The notes beneath the pieces are model-generated. The model was not told the origin of the DNA. It saw only the letters and a program-made list of their open reading frames with translations, and did not search any database. A DNA stretch of 64,000 bases from Kribbella italica (GTDB lineage Bacteria > Actinomycetota > Actinomycetes > Propionibacteriales > Kribbellaceae): the NCBI RefSeq assembly GCF_014205135.1, contig NZ_JACHMY010000001.1:5146001-5210000 (forward strand), in the 5' to 3' direction. How positions within the stretch are numbered: position 1 is the first letter of the stretch; each line of letters opens with the position of its first letter. This document shows positions 33,726-41,795 of this stretch, piece after piece. Made by a program: the position numbers and the translations under genes.

Positions 33726-34795
33726 ACCTCGACCCCCTGCAGCTCGCGCTCCTTCGCCTCGTACAGCGCCTTGATGTTGCCGCTGCCGAACGTCATCGCG
33801 CCGCGCCGCTCGATGATCTCCAGGAACAGCGTCCGGCGGACGTGCATCGACTCGGTGAAGATCTGCAGCAGCTGACCCCAGTGGTCGCGGTCGACCAGGA
33901 TGCCGAGCTTCTCCAGGTCCTCGATCGGCGTCTCCACCTCACCCACCCGTCCGGGCAGGGCCTGGTAGTACGTCGACGGCGACGCGAGGAAGTTGACGCC
34001 ACGCCCGGCCAGCGTGCCGACCGCTTCGACGATGTCGCTGGTGCGCAGCGCGATGTGCTGGACGCCGGCCCCCGCGTGCCAGGTCAGGAAGTCGTTGATC
34101 TGGCCCGGCCGGCGGTTCGGGTCCGGCTCGATCAGCGTGAACGTGACGTGCTTCGACGGGCTCTGCACGACCGTCGACTCCATGCCCTGGCCGGCCACCT
34201 CGATGTACTCGTCGAAGATCGGCAGGAAGCCGAAGACGTTCTCGTAGAAGTCGACGGTCGGCTTCAGCTGCCCGGACGGCACGCAGATCGCGAGGTGGTC
34301 GATCTCGCTGAACAGCTTCTCGTCCGGCCCGCTCGACGGCTCGCTGATCTGGAACGCCCCGGGCAGGAACTCCCGCCGTGGCCCGTGCCGCTCGACCAGC
34401 CGGTGGATCACGTCGCCGAAGCCCGCGACCTCCGCGACCACGACGGTGGTCTCCTGCTCGTCGGTGTACGTCGTGGGCTCGGCGACCGACTCGGCGCCGC
34501 GGCCCAGCAGTTCGGTGTAGGCGACGGCGGCGTTGTCGACCTCCAGGCCGACCACCGCGACGCCGTCCCCGTGCCGCTGCACGTACTCGGCCGCCGGGTG
34601 GTCCGACGACAGCCCGGACGTGAGCACGATCTGCACCGCGCTCTCCCGCAGCAGCAGCGACCGCTGATCGGCCAGCCCGGTCTCCGGCCCTCCGTGGCCG
34701 TGCACCTGCAGACCGAAGGCGTGCGTCAGGTAGAACGCCGCCTGCTTCGCGTCACCGACGTACAGCTCCACATGGTCGATCCCGTAGATCTCCAT
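33722..34795 (-). CDS. hmaS: 4-Hydroxymandelate synthase-like / HPPD-family Fe(II) dioxygenase
   Basis: Protein of 357 residues with two vicinal-oxygen-chelate repeats. Iron ligands are H167 (EIDHLAI), H247 (VQHIALRT) and E326 (FLEIIER), and the C-terminal FGSGNIKALYEAKERE helix closes the site. The family contains HPPD (homogentisate) and HmaS (4-hydroxymandelate), both using 4-hydroxyphenylpyruvate. I chose HmaS because the next two steps (oxidase at 17.9 kb, HpgT at 16.6 kb) are in the same cluster and no homogentisate dioxygenase is in the window. Active-site residues separating the two reactions were not resolved by eye. Confidence 0.72.
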   Translation of the reverse strand: MEIYGIDHVELYVGDAKQAAFYLTHAFGLQVHGHGGPETGLADQRSLLLRESAVQIVLTSGLSSDHPAAEYVQRHGDGVAVVGLEVDNAAVAYTELLGRGAESVAEPTTYTDEQETTVVVAEVAGFGDVIHRLVERHGPRREFLPGAFQISEPSSGPDEKLFSEIDHLAICVPSGQLKPTVDFYENVFGFLPIFDEYIEVAGQGMESTVVQSPSKHVTFTLIEPDPNRRPGQINDFLTWHAGAGVQHIALRTSDIVEAVGTLAGRGVNFLASPSTYYQALPGRVGEVETPIEDLEKLGILVDRDHWGQLLQIFTESMHVRRTLFLEIIERRGAMTFGSGNIKALYEAKERELQGVEV

Positions 34796-34804
34796 CCCAT
34801 CCCC

Positions 34805-36130
34805 TCACTGGTTCTTCTCGGTACGCGGCGTGCTCGACGGTCCGAGCAGCAGGCTCACGTTCTGGCCGCCGAACCCGAACGAGTTCGACAGCGCGTACTG
34901 GGGCCGCGCCTCGCGCGGTTCCTTCCGGACGTGGTCCAGCGGGCAGGCCGGGTCCGGGTCGTCGAGGTTGTACGTCGGGGGCAGCAGCCCCCGCTGCACG
35001 GCGAGCGCGCTCGCGGCGGCTTCGACGACACCGGAGGTGCCGAGCATGTGGCCGGTCAGCGCCTTCGTCGAGCTGACCGCCGGCTGGACGCCTGGGAAGG
35101 CCAGCCCGATCGCTGTCGACTCGGCGACGTCGCCCAGCTTGGTGCTCGTCCCGTGGGCGTTCACGTAGCCAACCTGCTCGGGCTGGACGTTGCCGTTGGC
35201 AAACGCCTGGCGCATGCAGGCGGCCGCTCCGGCGCCGTCCGGCCGCGGAGCCGTCGGGTGGTGGGCGTCGGCGTTGACGCCGTACCCGGCGAGATCCGCG
35301 TATCCCCGTGCACCGCGGGCTCTCGCGTGCTCGGCGCTCTCCAGCACCAGCAGGCCGGCGCCTTCGGACAGCACGAAGCCGTTCCTGCGCAGGTCGAACG
35401 GGCGACTGGCCTGGGTCGGGTCGTCCCACCCGCGGGCCAGCGCTCGCGCGTTGCCGAAGGTCTCGGCGAAGGTCGGGAACAGCGGTGCCTCGCTCGCCCC
35501 TGCCAGTACGACGTCCGCCTCGCCGGCGCGGATCAGTCGTACGGCGTCGGCGATCGCCTGCGCGCCGGAGGCGCACGCCGTACCGACCGAGCTGGTGTAG
35601 CCGCGGAAACCGAAGCGGATGGCCACGCGGGCGGCGGGCATGTTGGGCAGGATTCCGGTCAGGAGGTAAGGACTGACAGCAGCCCGCCCCCGCTCGGCGC
35701 GCGCCAGGACCTGGTTCTCGAGGGTGGCCATGCCACCCACGCCCCCGATGATCACGCCGATCCGCTCGGGATCGACGTTCTCTCCGACCACCAGTCCTGC
35801 GTCTTCGAGCGCGTCCTCGGCAGCGAGCTGCGCGAGGATCACCGTCCGGTCCATCACCTTGCCGTCGGGGCCTTTGGTGATGGCGCCGGCATCTACTGGT
35901 CCCAGGAACCCGCCCAGTTCGACAGAGTTCTCGACCGGATGTCCCTCCGGAGGCCGGCTGATCCCCGACCGCCCGTGCAGCAGGGCATCGAAGACCTCCT
36001 CGACCCCACGCCCAACCGGCGTGAGCAGGCCCATCCCGGTGATCGTCACGGCCCTGCCGGCCAGCTCCCCGCCAACCTCGCCGGACGACTCACGGCCGCC
36101 GCCCACGTCCCAAGTACCGGCCCCCGTCAC
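34805..36130 (-). CDS. Beta-ketoacyl-ACP synthase (KAS I/II type), canonical triad
   Basis: Protein of 441 residues from GTG 36128-36130. The thiolase-fold triad is complete: C186 (GTACASGA), H326 (NAHGTSTKLGD) and H361 (LTGHMLGTSG), with K356. A 25-residue flexible N-terminus precedes AVTITGMGLLTPVG. It would condense an ACP-bound acyl chain with malonyl-ACP. The start overlaps the upstream ligase stop (GTGA). No ketoreductase, dehydratase or enoyl reductase is encoded nearby, so reduction would rely on fatty-acid enzymes or not occur. Confidence 0.92.
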   Translation of the reverse strand: MTGAGTWDVGGGRESSGEVGGELAGRAVTITGMGLLTPVGRGVEEVFDALLHGRSGISRPPEGHPVENSVELGGFLGPVDAGAITKGPDGKVMDRTVILAQLAAEDALEDAGLVVGENVDPERIGVIIGGVGGMATLENQVLARAERGRAAVSPYLLTGILPNMPAARVAIRFGFRGYTSSVGTACASGAQAIADAVRLIRAGEADVVLAGASEAPLFPTFAETFGNARALARGWDDPTQASRPFDLRRNGFVLSEGAGLLVLESAEHARARGARGYADLAGYGVNADAHHPTAPRPDGAGAAACMRQAFANGNVQPEQVGYVNAHGTSTKLGDVAESTAIGLAFPGVQPAVSSTKALTGHMLGTSGVVEAAASALAVQRGLLPPTYNLDDPDPACPLDHVRKEPREARPQYALSNSFGFGGQNVSLLLGPSSTPRTEKNQ

Positions 36131-37752
36131 GGTGTCGCCTCCGCGAGCCGGTCCTGCCGAAGCGCAACCTTCCGCACCTTCCCCGTCACCGTCACCGGCA
36201 CGCCCTCGGCCCCCACCACACTGACCCGCCGGATCGTCGCCGCAACCTCTTCACCGACAGCCGCCCGGACCTCCGCCTCCAGCTCCGCATCCACACCAGG
36301 CTTGAGCTCCAGCAACACATCCGTCACAAAGCCATCGCCCTCGGGCACCACGATCACCGTGCAGTCGAGCACCTCCGGCAGCGCGGCCAGGATCCGCTCC
36401 TCCGACAGCGACGTGTACAACTGCGGCCCGTCGAACCCGGCCACCGCGTCAGGAACCCGGTCAAGGTGGAAGAAATGCCCACCCGCCTCCCGGTAGGCCA
36501 GATCGCCGGTCAGGAACCACCCGTTCAGCCGGAACCGGTACGTGTTCACCGAGTCGTTCCAGTACCCCGGCGACACCGACGGCGACTTGAAGCCCAGCAT
36601 CCCCGGCGTACCGTCCGGCAATTCGTTGCCCTCAGCATCCAGTACGGCGGCCGACGCGAACTGGTACGGCTTCCCGATGCACCGCCCGTAGTGCGTACTG
36701 TCCGGCGTGTGCGTGACGTGGAACCCGTTGTGCCCCATCTCGCTCGACCCGAGCCCGTCGACGAAGTGCGACCCCGGCACCATCAGGCGTCCCTCCCGCG
36801 TCACAACCTCCCGCGCCCCGGCCGCGACCAGCTTCCGAATGTGCGGCTCGTGCGCGCAGTCCCCCGTGTTGAACCACATCCGCACCGAACCCACGGCGTA
36901 CCGGCTCAGGTCCTCCCGCGCCAGCCCCGCCCAGGTCACCGCGAACCCGTAGACACCACGCGGCTTCCACCGCTCGATCGCCGCCAGCACCACCGGCGCG
37001 TCCTGACTCGACAGCAACAACATGTCGGCGCGATTCCCCAGCACCTGGTTGACCATCAAGATCGTCGCCGTATGCGGAATCGGCAACGCATTCAGAATCC
37101 GATCGGTCCCCTGCGCCTGCGGCATCGTCAGCAGATGCTTGAGCGCGGCGTACAGCGTTGTGTGCGTATGCAAAACAGCCTTCGGCACCCCGGTCGTCCC
37201 ACTGGTATGCGTGATCACGACGGGGTCGTCCCGGTGGTGCCTGTAGTGCACAGGAGCCTTGGCCGAGTCACCGGCCCCAAGCTCTTTCGGTGTTCCGAGA
37301 ATCGGCGCCCCGTGCAACGAACCCGGCTGGTCCGACTCACCGGCAAGAAGCTCACGGTGGGTGCTGTCGGCGAGGATGCCGTTCACCCGGAGGCGGCGGA
37401 TGTACTCCGACGCGATCGCGGGTGCCATCTTGCCGTTCAGCAACGCCGGGATCGCGCCGACCCGGGTCAGCGCGAGGAAGCTCAGCACGATGTCGGCGGC
37501 GTCGGTCGCCCAGATCGCGACCACGTCGCGCCGGCCGATGCCGTGGACGTGCAACCACGCCGTACGGGCCTGGACCCGGTCGTCCAGCTCGCCGAGGGTG
37601 AGCGGGTGCTCGGCCGGGAAGTGGTCGACGGCGGTGTCGAACGTCAGGCCCGGACCGTCGAGGTCGGCGCCGAGTGCGATCACCGTGGCCAGGACGTTGC
37701 CGGTACCGACGGACGGGTCCGCGGCCAGCTGGGCCCGGAGGCTTCTCTTCAC
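36127..37752 (-). CDS. AMP-forming acyl-CoA/ACP ligase (second of three)
   Basis: ANL-family enzyme of 541 residues from GTG 37750-37752, with a GGGGGAGA ribosome-binding site. The phosphate loop is THTSGTTGVPK, the motif equivalent to YGxTE is LGSSEMG, LTGDLAYREAGGHFFHLDR carries the ribose Asp, and TVTGKVRK holds the probable catalytic Lys. It is free-standing. It overlaps the small ketosynthase-like gene by four bases, in the run ACP, ACP, KS, KS-like, ligase, KS. It may activate a fatty or aryl acid for the carrier proteins. Confidence 0.87.
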   Translation of the reverse strand: MKRSLRAQLAADPSVGTGNVLATVIALGADLDGPGLTFDTAVDHFPAEHPLTLGELDDRVQARTAWLHVHGIGRRDVVAIWATDAADIVLSFLALTRVGAIPALLNGKMAPAIASEYIRRLRVNGILADSTHRELLAGESDQPGSLHGAPILGTPKELGAGDSAKAPVHYRHHRDDPVVITHTSGTTGVPKAVLHTHTTLYAALKHLLTMPQAQGTDRILNALPIPHTATILMVNQVLGNRADMLLLSSQDAPVVLAAIERWKPRGVYGFAVTWAGLAREDLSRYAVGSVRMWFNTGDCAHEPHIRKLVAAGAREVVTREGRLMVPGSHFVDGLGSSEMGHNGFHVTHTPDSTHYGRCIGKPYQFASAAVLDAEGNELPDGTPGMLGFKSPSVSPGYWNDSVNTYRFRLNGWFLTGDLAYREAGGHFFHLDRVPDAVAGFDGPQLYTSLSEERILAALPEVLDCTVIVVPEGDGFVTDVLLELKPGVDAELEAEVRAAVGEEVAATIRRVSVVGAEGVPVTVTGKVRKVALRQDRLAEATP

Positions 37753-38255
37753 TGTTCTCCCCCACTCACCAACAGGGCGACTGCGGTGTCGCCGGTGCTT
37801 GCTTGTTCGACCAGGACGACGAGCACCTGGTCGGCTTCCCCGTCGGCCAGCAGCAGCGCGGCCTCGTCGAGACCGGCGCGGTGCGGGTCGATCGACGGGC
37901 TGACGCAGACCACGGGACCGTGCAGACCGAACCGCGACGCGACGTACCCGGCGACCGAGTTCGGGACGGACTGAAAGAAGTACAGCGGGCCGATTCGCTT
38001 GCCTCCAGCAACCGCCTCGCGCACGTGCAGGGTGCTCTCGAGGTCTCCGGTGCGACTGACCAGAACGATCCCGGTCCGCTCCAGCGGAGTCGTTTGCTCG
38101 AAGCAACGCTCCGCGACGACGGCAACCATCGGGCTGAAGGTCGAGCCGACGAAGCCCGGCAGCGCGGGCGGGCCTGCCGCCGCGTCGTCGCCCGGCTGCG
38201 GCCAGTGACTGACGGTGACCACAACGGGGTCCGGGATTCCGAGCGTAGGGATCAT
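37749..38255 (-). CDS. Half-length ketosynthase-like protein (chain-length-factor-like, no catalytic Cys)
   Basis: Protein of only 168 residues that resembles the N-terminal half of a ketosynthase (PF13723 type, as in aryl-polyene chain-length factors). The segment FFQSVPNSVAGYVASRFG matches the helix before the active site, and GPVVCVSPSIDPH falls where VSTACSSG would carry the nucleophile, so Cys is absent. It ends after a strand (QVLVVLVEQ) equivalent to the middle of a KS. Overlaps of four bases on both sides argue for a real, translated gene rather than decay. It may pair with one of the two full-length ketosynthases. Confidence 0.68.
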   Translation of the reverse strand: MIPTLGIPDPVVVTVSHWPQPGDDAAAGPPALPGFVGSTFSPMVAVVAERCFEQTTPLERTGIVLVSRTGDLESTLHVREAVAGGKRIGPLYFFQSVPNSVAGYVASRFGLHGPVVCVSPSIDPHRAGLDEAALLLADGEADQVLVVLVEQASTGDTAVALLVSGGEQ

Positions 38256-39286
38256 GCAGCACGCACCAGCAGAGCCGTGTTGGCGCCACCGAAGGCGGCG
38301 TTCAGCGTCAGCCCGTACGCCGAACCGGCCGGGCGCGGGGCGTCGGCGATGACGTCGAGCCGGCAGTCCGGATCCGCGGTCGTGAAGCCGGCGTTGACCG
38401 GGAGCTTGCCTTCGCGCAGGGCCTGGATGGTGAGGACCAGCTCGAGAAGACCGGAGGCTTCGAGGGCGTGACCGTGCACGGCTTTGGTCGAGCTGACCGG
38501 TACGTCGGTCGCGAAGACCCGGTTGATCGCGGCGGCCTCGGAGGCGTCGCTGTAGCTGGTCCCGGTCGCGTTGGCGTTGATGTAACCGACGACGTCGGGC
38601 GGGAGGCCGGCCTTCTTCAGGGCGGACTCGATGGCGCGCGACAGGCCGCGGCCGTCCGGGTCGGGACGGCACGGGTGGTAGGCGTCGCCCGCGCGACCCC
38701 AGCCGGCGATCTCGGCGATTCCTTCACCGGCCTCCAGTACGACGGCCGCCACGCCGTCGCCCAGCAGCAGTCCACGACGATCGAGACTGAACGGCCGCAC
38801 CACGCCGTCGTCGGCCAACGCCCGGCCGGCGTCGAACAGCGCGAACTGGTCGGCCTCGACCAGGTAGCCCGCGGCAACCACCACCCGATCGACCGCGCCC
38901 CGGCTGATCAACGTGGCGGCATCAGCCACCGCCGTACTAGCTGAAACACAAGCACTCGTGTAGATCCGTCCTGCTCTACTGGCCAGCGCTCGCACCTCGG
39001 ACCGTCCATGCACCGCCAGCATCAACGGCGTACTCGCCCGCTGCCCAGGAGTCAGCCCAGCCTCCGCACAGGCGGTGGTCACCGCCTCCAGCAGCTCTTC
39101 TTCCAACGCCCCCGCGTCCGGTGAAGTAGCCGCCACCCGCACCCGCCGCAACCCGGTCTCAAACCGCAGTACTTCGTTGAAAGCAGCAGCCCCCGTCAAC
39201 ACCCCCGCCAGCTGAGCCTCAGCCCCACGCCCCAACGCACTCATCACCGAGACACCGGTGACTGCCACCGAACGAAAGTCAGACAT
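38252..39286 (-). CDS. Beta-ketoacyl synthase with Cys-Asn-His active site
   Basis: Protein of 344 residues, shorter than typical KAS II (about 410). C113 lies in TSACVSASTA and H273 in VHGHALEASG with K268. The expected first His of NAHGTGT is N239 in YINANATGTSYSD, and the next Gly is Ala. The N-terminal part before the Cys is compact. Loss of that His usually impairs malonyl decarboxylation, so this enzyme may use another condensation chemistry or act as an acyltransferase. It overlaps the ACP gene (8 bp) and the half-length KS-like gene (4 bp). Confidence 0.82.
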   Translation of the reverse strand: MSDFRSVAVTGVSVMSALGRGAEAQLAGVLTGAAAFNEVLRFETGLRRVRVAATSPDAGALEEELLEAVTTACAEAGLTPGQRASTPLMLAVHGRSEVRALASRAGRIYTSACVSASTAVADAATLISRGAVDRVVVAAGYLVEADQFALFDAGRALADDGVVRPFSLDRRGLLLGDGVAAVVLEAGEGIAEIAGWGRAGDAYHPCRPDPDGRGLSRAIESALKKAGLPPDVVGYINANATGTSYSDASEAAAINRVFATDVPVSSTKAVHGHALEASGLLELVLTIQALREGKLPVNAGFTTADPDCRLDVIADAPRPAGSAYGLTLNAAFGGANTALLVRAA

Positions 39287-39563
39287 GGCGTGCTAGCACT
39301 TCCGCGAAGACGGCTACCGCGTCGTCGATGGTGTGGATGCGCTCCAGCTGGTCGTCGGTGAGCTCGACGGCGTAGCGCTGCTCGACCTGGTGAACGAGCC
39401 AGGCGAGTTCCATCGAGTCGATCCGCTCGCTGCCGGGCGGGCGTTCACCGAGGCCGGCGAGCCAGTCGACGATCTCCGCCCGCCCGGGCGGGGGCGGCGT
39501 GGTCCGAGGCCCGGGCGGCGATGGCACCGGAGCCTGAGACGGAGGCGGGACGATCTGGCTCAT
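39279..39563 (-). CDS. Acyl carrier protein with Pro-rich N-terminus
   Basis: Protein of 94 residues. After a Pro-rich leader (about 5-28) comes an ACP-like helical bundle with the phosphopantetheine Ser50 in ERIDSMELAWL. The helix after Ser (VHQVEQRYAVELTDDQL) is standard. The start shares one base with the stop of the other ACP gene. The DSM motif is a type II ACP hallmark, but helix I is poorly matched, so the fold call is by motif and context. Confidence 0.82.
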   Translation of the reverse strand: MSQIVPPPSQAPVPSPPGPRTTPPPPGRAEIVDWLAGLGERPPGSERIDSMELAWLVHQVEQRYAVELTDDQLERIHTIDDAVAVFAEVLARHV

Positions 39564-39817
39564 CAGACCTGCTGCGCAACCCGGCCGGCCACCTCGGAGG
39601 TGAACTCACCGACGGTCATCAGCGCCAGCTGCTCGGACTCGTCGTCCGAGAACCGTACGCCGAACTTGTCCTCCACCCGCACCGACAGATCCGCCAGCGC
39701 CAGCGACTCCAGGTCGACTCCCGCCGGTCCGAGCGTGGTCGAGTCGTCGATCCCCTCGACGTCGTAGTTCATGTCCACCAGCTGCGCGAGCACGAACTCG
39801 CGAACCTCGTCCCTCAT
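39563..39817 (-). CDS. Acyl carrier protein
   Basis: Protein of 84 residues with the full ACP layout: helix I (MRDEVREFVLAQLVDM), Ser38 in VDLESLALADL, and an acidic helix II to helix III (RVEDKFGVRFSDDE). The ATG at 39815-39817 is preceded by GGGAGAAGG, a good ribosome-binding site. It is the first gene of the leftward ACP-KS operon and diverges from the phosphopantetheinyl transferase with only 17 bases between the start codons. Confidence 0.88.
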   Translation of the reverse strand: MRDEVREFVLAQLVDMNYDVEGIDDSTTLGPAGVDLESLALADLSVRVEDKFGVRFSDDESEQLALMTVGEFTSEVAGRVAQQV

Positions 39818-39834
39818 CGCGTTACCTTCTCCCT

Positions 39835-40464
39835 GTGAATGAACCCGCGGGCCCCACACCGGAACCCGTTCACGTCTGGGTGAGCACCAGCACCGAAACC
39901 CCCCACGAAACCGCCCACCACCTGCTCCGCGACCTCGCCACGTCCCTCGGCCACGAGGACCCCCTGACGCACACCCCCACCGGCCAGCCGGTGATCGAAG
40001 GCCTCCACATCTCCCTCACCCACACCACCGGCGTCGCGGCTGTAGCCGCCACCCACGCAGGCCCGGTAGGCATCGACGTCGAGCTCCGCCGGGACTTCCC
40101 CGTCGAGGCGCTCTCCCGCCGCTGGTTCGCCCCCTCGGAGACGACCACCGACCCCGAGGCCTTCCTCCACCTCTGGACCGCCAAAGAAGCAGTAGGCAAA
40201 GCCAAAGGAAGAGGTCTCAGAGGCAGCGGCCTCAGCCGCCCCATGCCGGCTGAACTCACGCACCAACCGACCACCGGCAGCCATCTGATCGCCCACGTGG
40301 TTCCGTCCGAACCCGAGCTCGCGGTGGTCCACCTGCCATGGGAAGTCGTGCTTGCCCTTGCTCTTCCGGTGTCCGTGCGTGAAGTGGTTCTGCATCACGG
40401 GACCGCCTTGCGGAGGACCGTCAGGTCCCGGACGAGTTTTCCGGTGGTTGTGCGGGGCAACTGA
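39835..40464 (+). CDS. Sfp-type 4'-phosphopantetheinyl transferase
   Basis: Protein of 209 residues. The Sfp/AcpT signature is complete: D81 and E83 (GIDVELRR) and W114-x2-K117-E118-A (LWTAKEAVGKAKGRGL). It would convert the two apo-ACPs to holo form. The start is GTG at 39835; no clear ribosome-binding site precedes it, so it may be leaderless. The last 23 codons overlap the 3' end of the convergent ligase gene by 70 bp, which is unusual; the stop at 40464 is the first in frame. Confidence 0.85.
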   Translation: MNEPAGPTPEPVHVWVSTSTETPHETAHHLLRDLATSLGHEDPLTHTPTGQPVIEGLHISLTHTTGVAAVAATHAGPVGIDVELRRDFPVEALSRRWFAPSETTTDPEAFLHLWTAKEAVGKAKGRGLRGSGLSRPMPAELTHQPTTGSHLIAHVVPSEPELAVVHLPWEVVLALALPVSVREVVLHHGTALRRTVRSRTSFPVVVRGN

Positions 40465-41795
40465 GTCAGCAGCCGCAGCGTGCGGGGGCGCTTGTACGGC
40501 GCCAGCTGTTGCGCGAGTTCGGCTTCCAGGGAAGGGATTTCGCGGGGCTGGTTCAGCTGGACGTACGCCGTGATGGCGTTGTCGTAGACGACGACCGCGG
40601 ACTCGACGCCGCGCAGCGTGCCCAGCGTGTACTCGACCTCGGTGAGGTCGACCTTCAGCCCGCCGACGGAGACCTGCGAGTCGAGCCGGCCGCGGATGGA
40701 CACGAGCCCAGTCGCCGGATCGACGACCCCGGCGTCCTTCGTGTGGAGCCAGCCGTCCGACCAGCGCGCGGGGTCCGTCAGGCCCAGGTACGGCGACTCC
40801 GGCCGGCGGATCTGCAGCTCGCCGTCGACCGCGCGGACCTCGAGGCCCGGTGCGGGGAGGATCTGCGGGCGGTGGGCGCCGAACAGGTCGGTGCCGATGA
40901 CACCGACCTCGGTCATCCCGTACATGTTGCCCAGCGGTACGCCGTACTTCTCCTCGAAGGCCGAGGAGACCGACGCGGGCACCAGCTCGCCGCCCGTGGT
41001 CATCCGTTTGAACTGCGGCAACGACGGCGGGTTCTCCACCGACGCCAGCAGCCCGATGTGGAACGGCACCCCGAGCACCGTCGCCGGCTTCGACCCACCG
41101 GCGATCGCGTGCAGAATCGCGTCCCCGGTCAGCCGCGCCGGTGGCACCAGCTCGACGCCCGCGTGCAACCCGTACAGCAACCCGCCCACCAGCCCGAGGA
41201 CGTGCACCATCGACGGCAGCAGAATGATCCGCTCGCCAGGCTCAGGGACCCCGTCGATCTGCGTGTACCGCAGGACTTCCTCGACCAGATCCTCAGCGGT
41301 CCGCCCAATCACCTTCGACGGCCCGGTCGACCCCGAACTCAGCTGTACGACGGCGTGCGACGTCCCCGCCGGATGCCCGGAGTACGACGCGACGTCCGTG
41401 TCGATGTCCACGAACGTGCGCAGCCCGGAGGCGACCGGCCGCTGCGGCGACACCACGACCTGCGGCACCAGCCGCTCGATCGCGCGCCGGACCTCGTAGT
41501 CGGTCAGCCGGTGGTCGAGCAGGATCGCCTGCCCGCCGCTGCGCCAGACCGCCAGCAAATGCGTCACAAATGCGATTGACGGCGGTAAACGCAATGCGGC
41601 CGCCCCACCGGCACGTAAACCGGACTGGGCCAATTCCGCCTGCCGGTCCCGCACCAACCGGCGCAGCATTCCACGGTCCACAACAGCGGGCAGCGAAAAG
41701 CAGACGTCGCCTGCCGGTCCAGCCAGCAGCACGTCGTCGACCCACTGGGCACCCACGGTGGTTCCGGGCACCACGACAGCACCGTCCATGGTCAT
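40395..41795 (-). CDS. AMP-forming ligase (third of three)
   Basis: ANL-family enzyme of 466 residues from ATG 41793-41795, with GGAG five bases upstream. The phosphate loop is QLSSGSTGPSK, the adenine motif NMYGMTEVG, TKDAGVVDPATGLVSIRGR carries the ribose and hinge region, and RTTTGKLVRD the catalytic Lys. It is shorter than the other two and lacks some N-terminal sequence of acyl-CoA synthetases. It is the right-hand end of the cluster and is convergent with the transferase gene. A substrate cannot be assigned. Confidence 0.86.
   Translation of the reverse strand: MTMDGAVVVPGTTVGAQWVDDVLLAGPAGDVCFSLPAVVDRGMLRRLVRDRQAELAQSGLRAGGAAALRLPPSIAFVTHLLAVWRSGGQAILLDHRLTDYEVRRAIERLVPQVVVSPQRPVASGLRTFVDIDTDVASYSGHPAGTSHAVVQLSSGSTGPSKVIGRTAEDLVEEVLRYTQIDGVPEPGERIILLPSMVHVLGLVGGLLYGLHAGVELVPPARLTGDAILHAIAGGSKPATVLGVPFHIGLLASVENPPSLPQFKRMTTGGELVPASVSSAFEEKYGVPLGNMYGMTEVGVIGTDLFGAHRPQILPAPGLEVRAVDGELQIRRPESPYLGLTDPARWSDGWLHTKDAGVVDPATGLVSIRGRLDSQVSVGGLKVDLTEVEYTLGTLRGVESAVVVYDNAITAYVQLNQPREIPSLEAELAQQLAPYKRPRTLRLLTQLPRTTTGKLVRDLTVLRKAVP

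Noticed and set aside
33722..34795. Tyrosine-catabolism HPPD
   Set aside because: No homogentisate dioxygenase or fumarylacetoacetase is nearby, and the gene is coupled to a PhyH oxygenase in a cluster with oxidase and HpgT homologues; not fully excluded.
37749..38255. Pseudogene fragment of a ketosynthase
   Set aside because: Four-base overlaps at both ends and an intact frame argue for a real short gene, though decay cannot be ruled out without homologues.
15391..41795. Classical NRPS or type I PKS cluster
   Set aside because: No condensation, modular AT, thioesterase or multi-domain megasynthase is present; all carrier proteins and ligases are free-standing.
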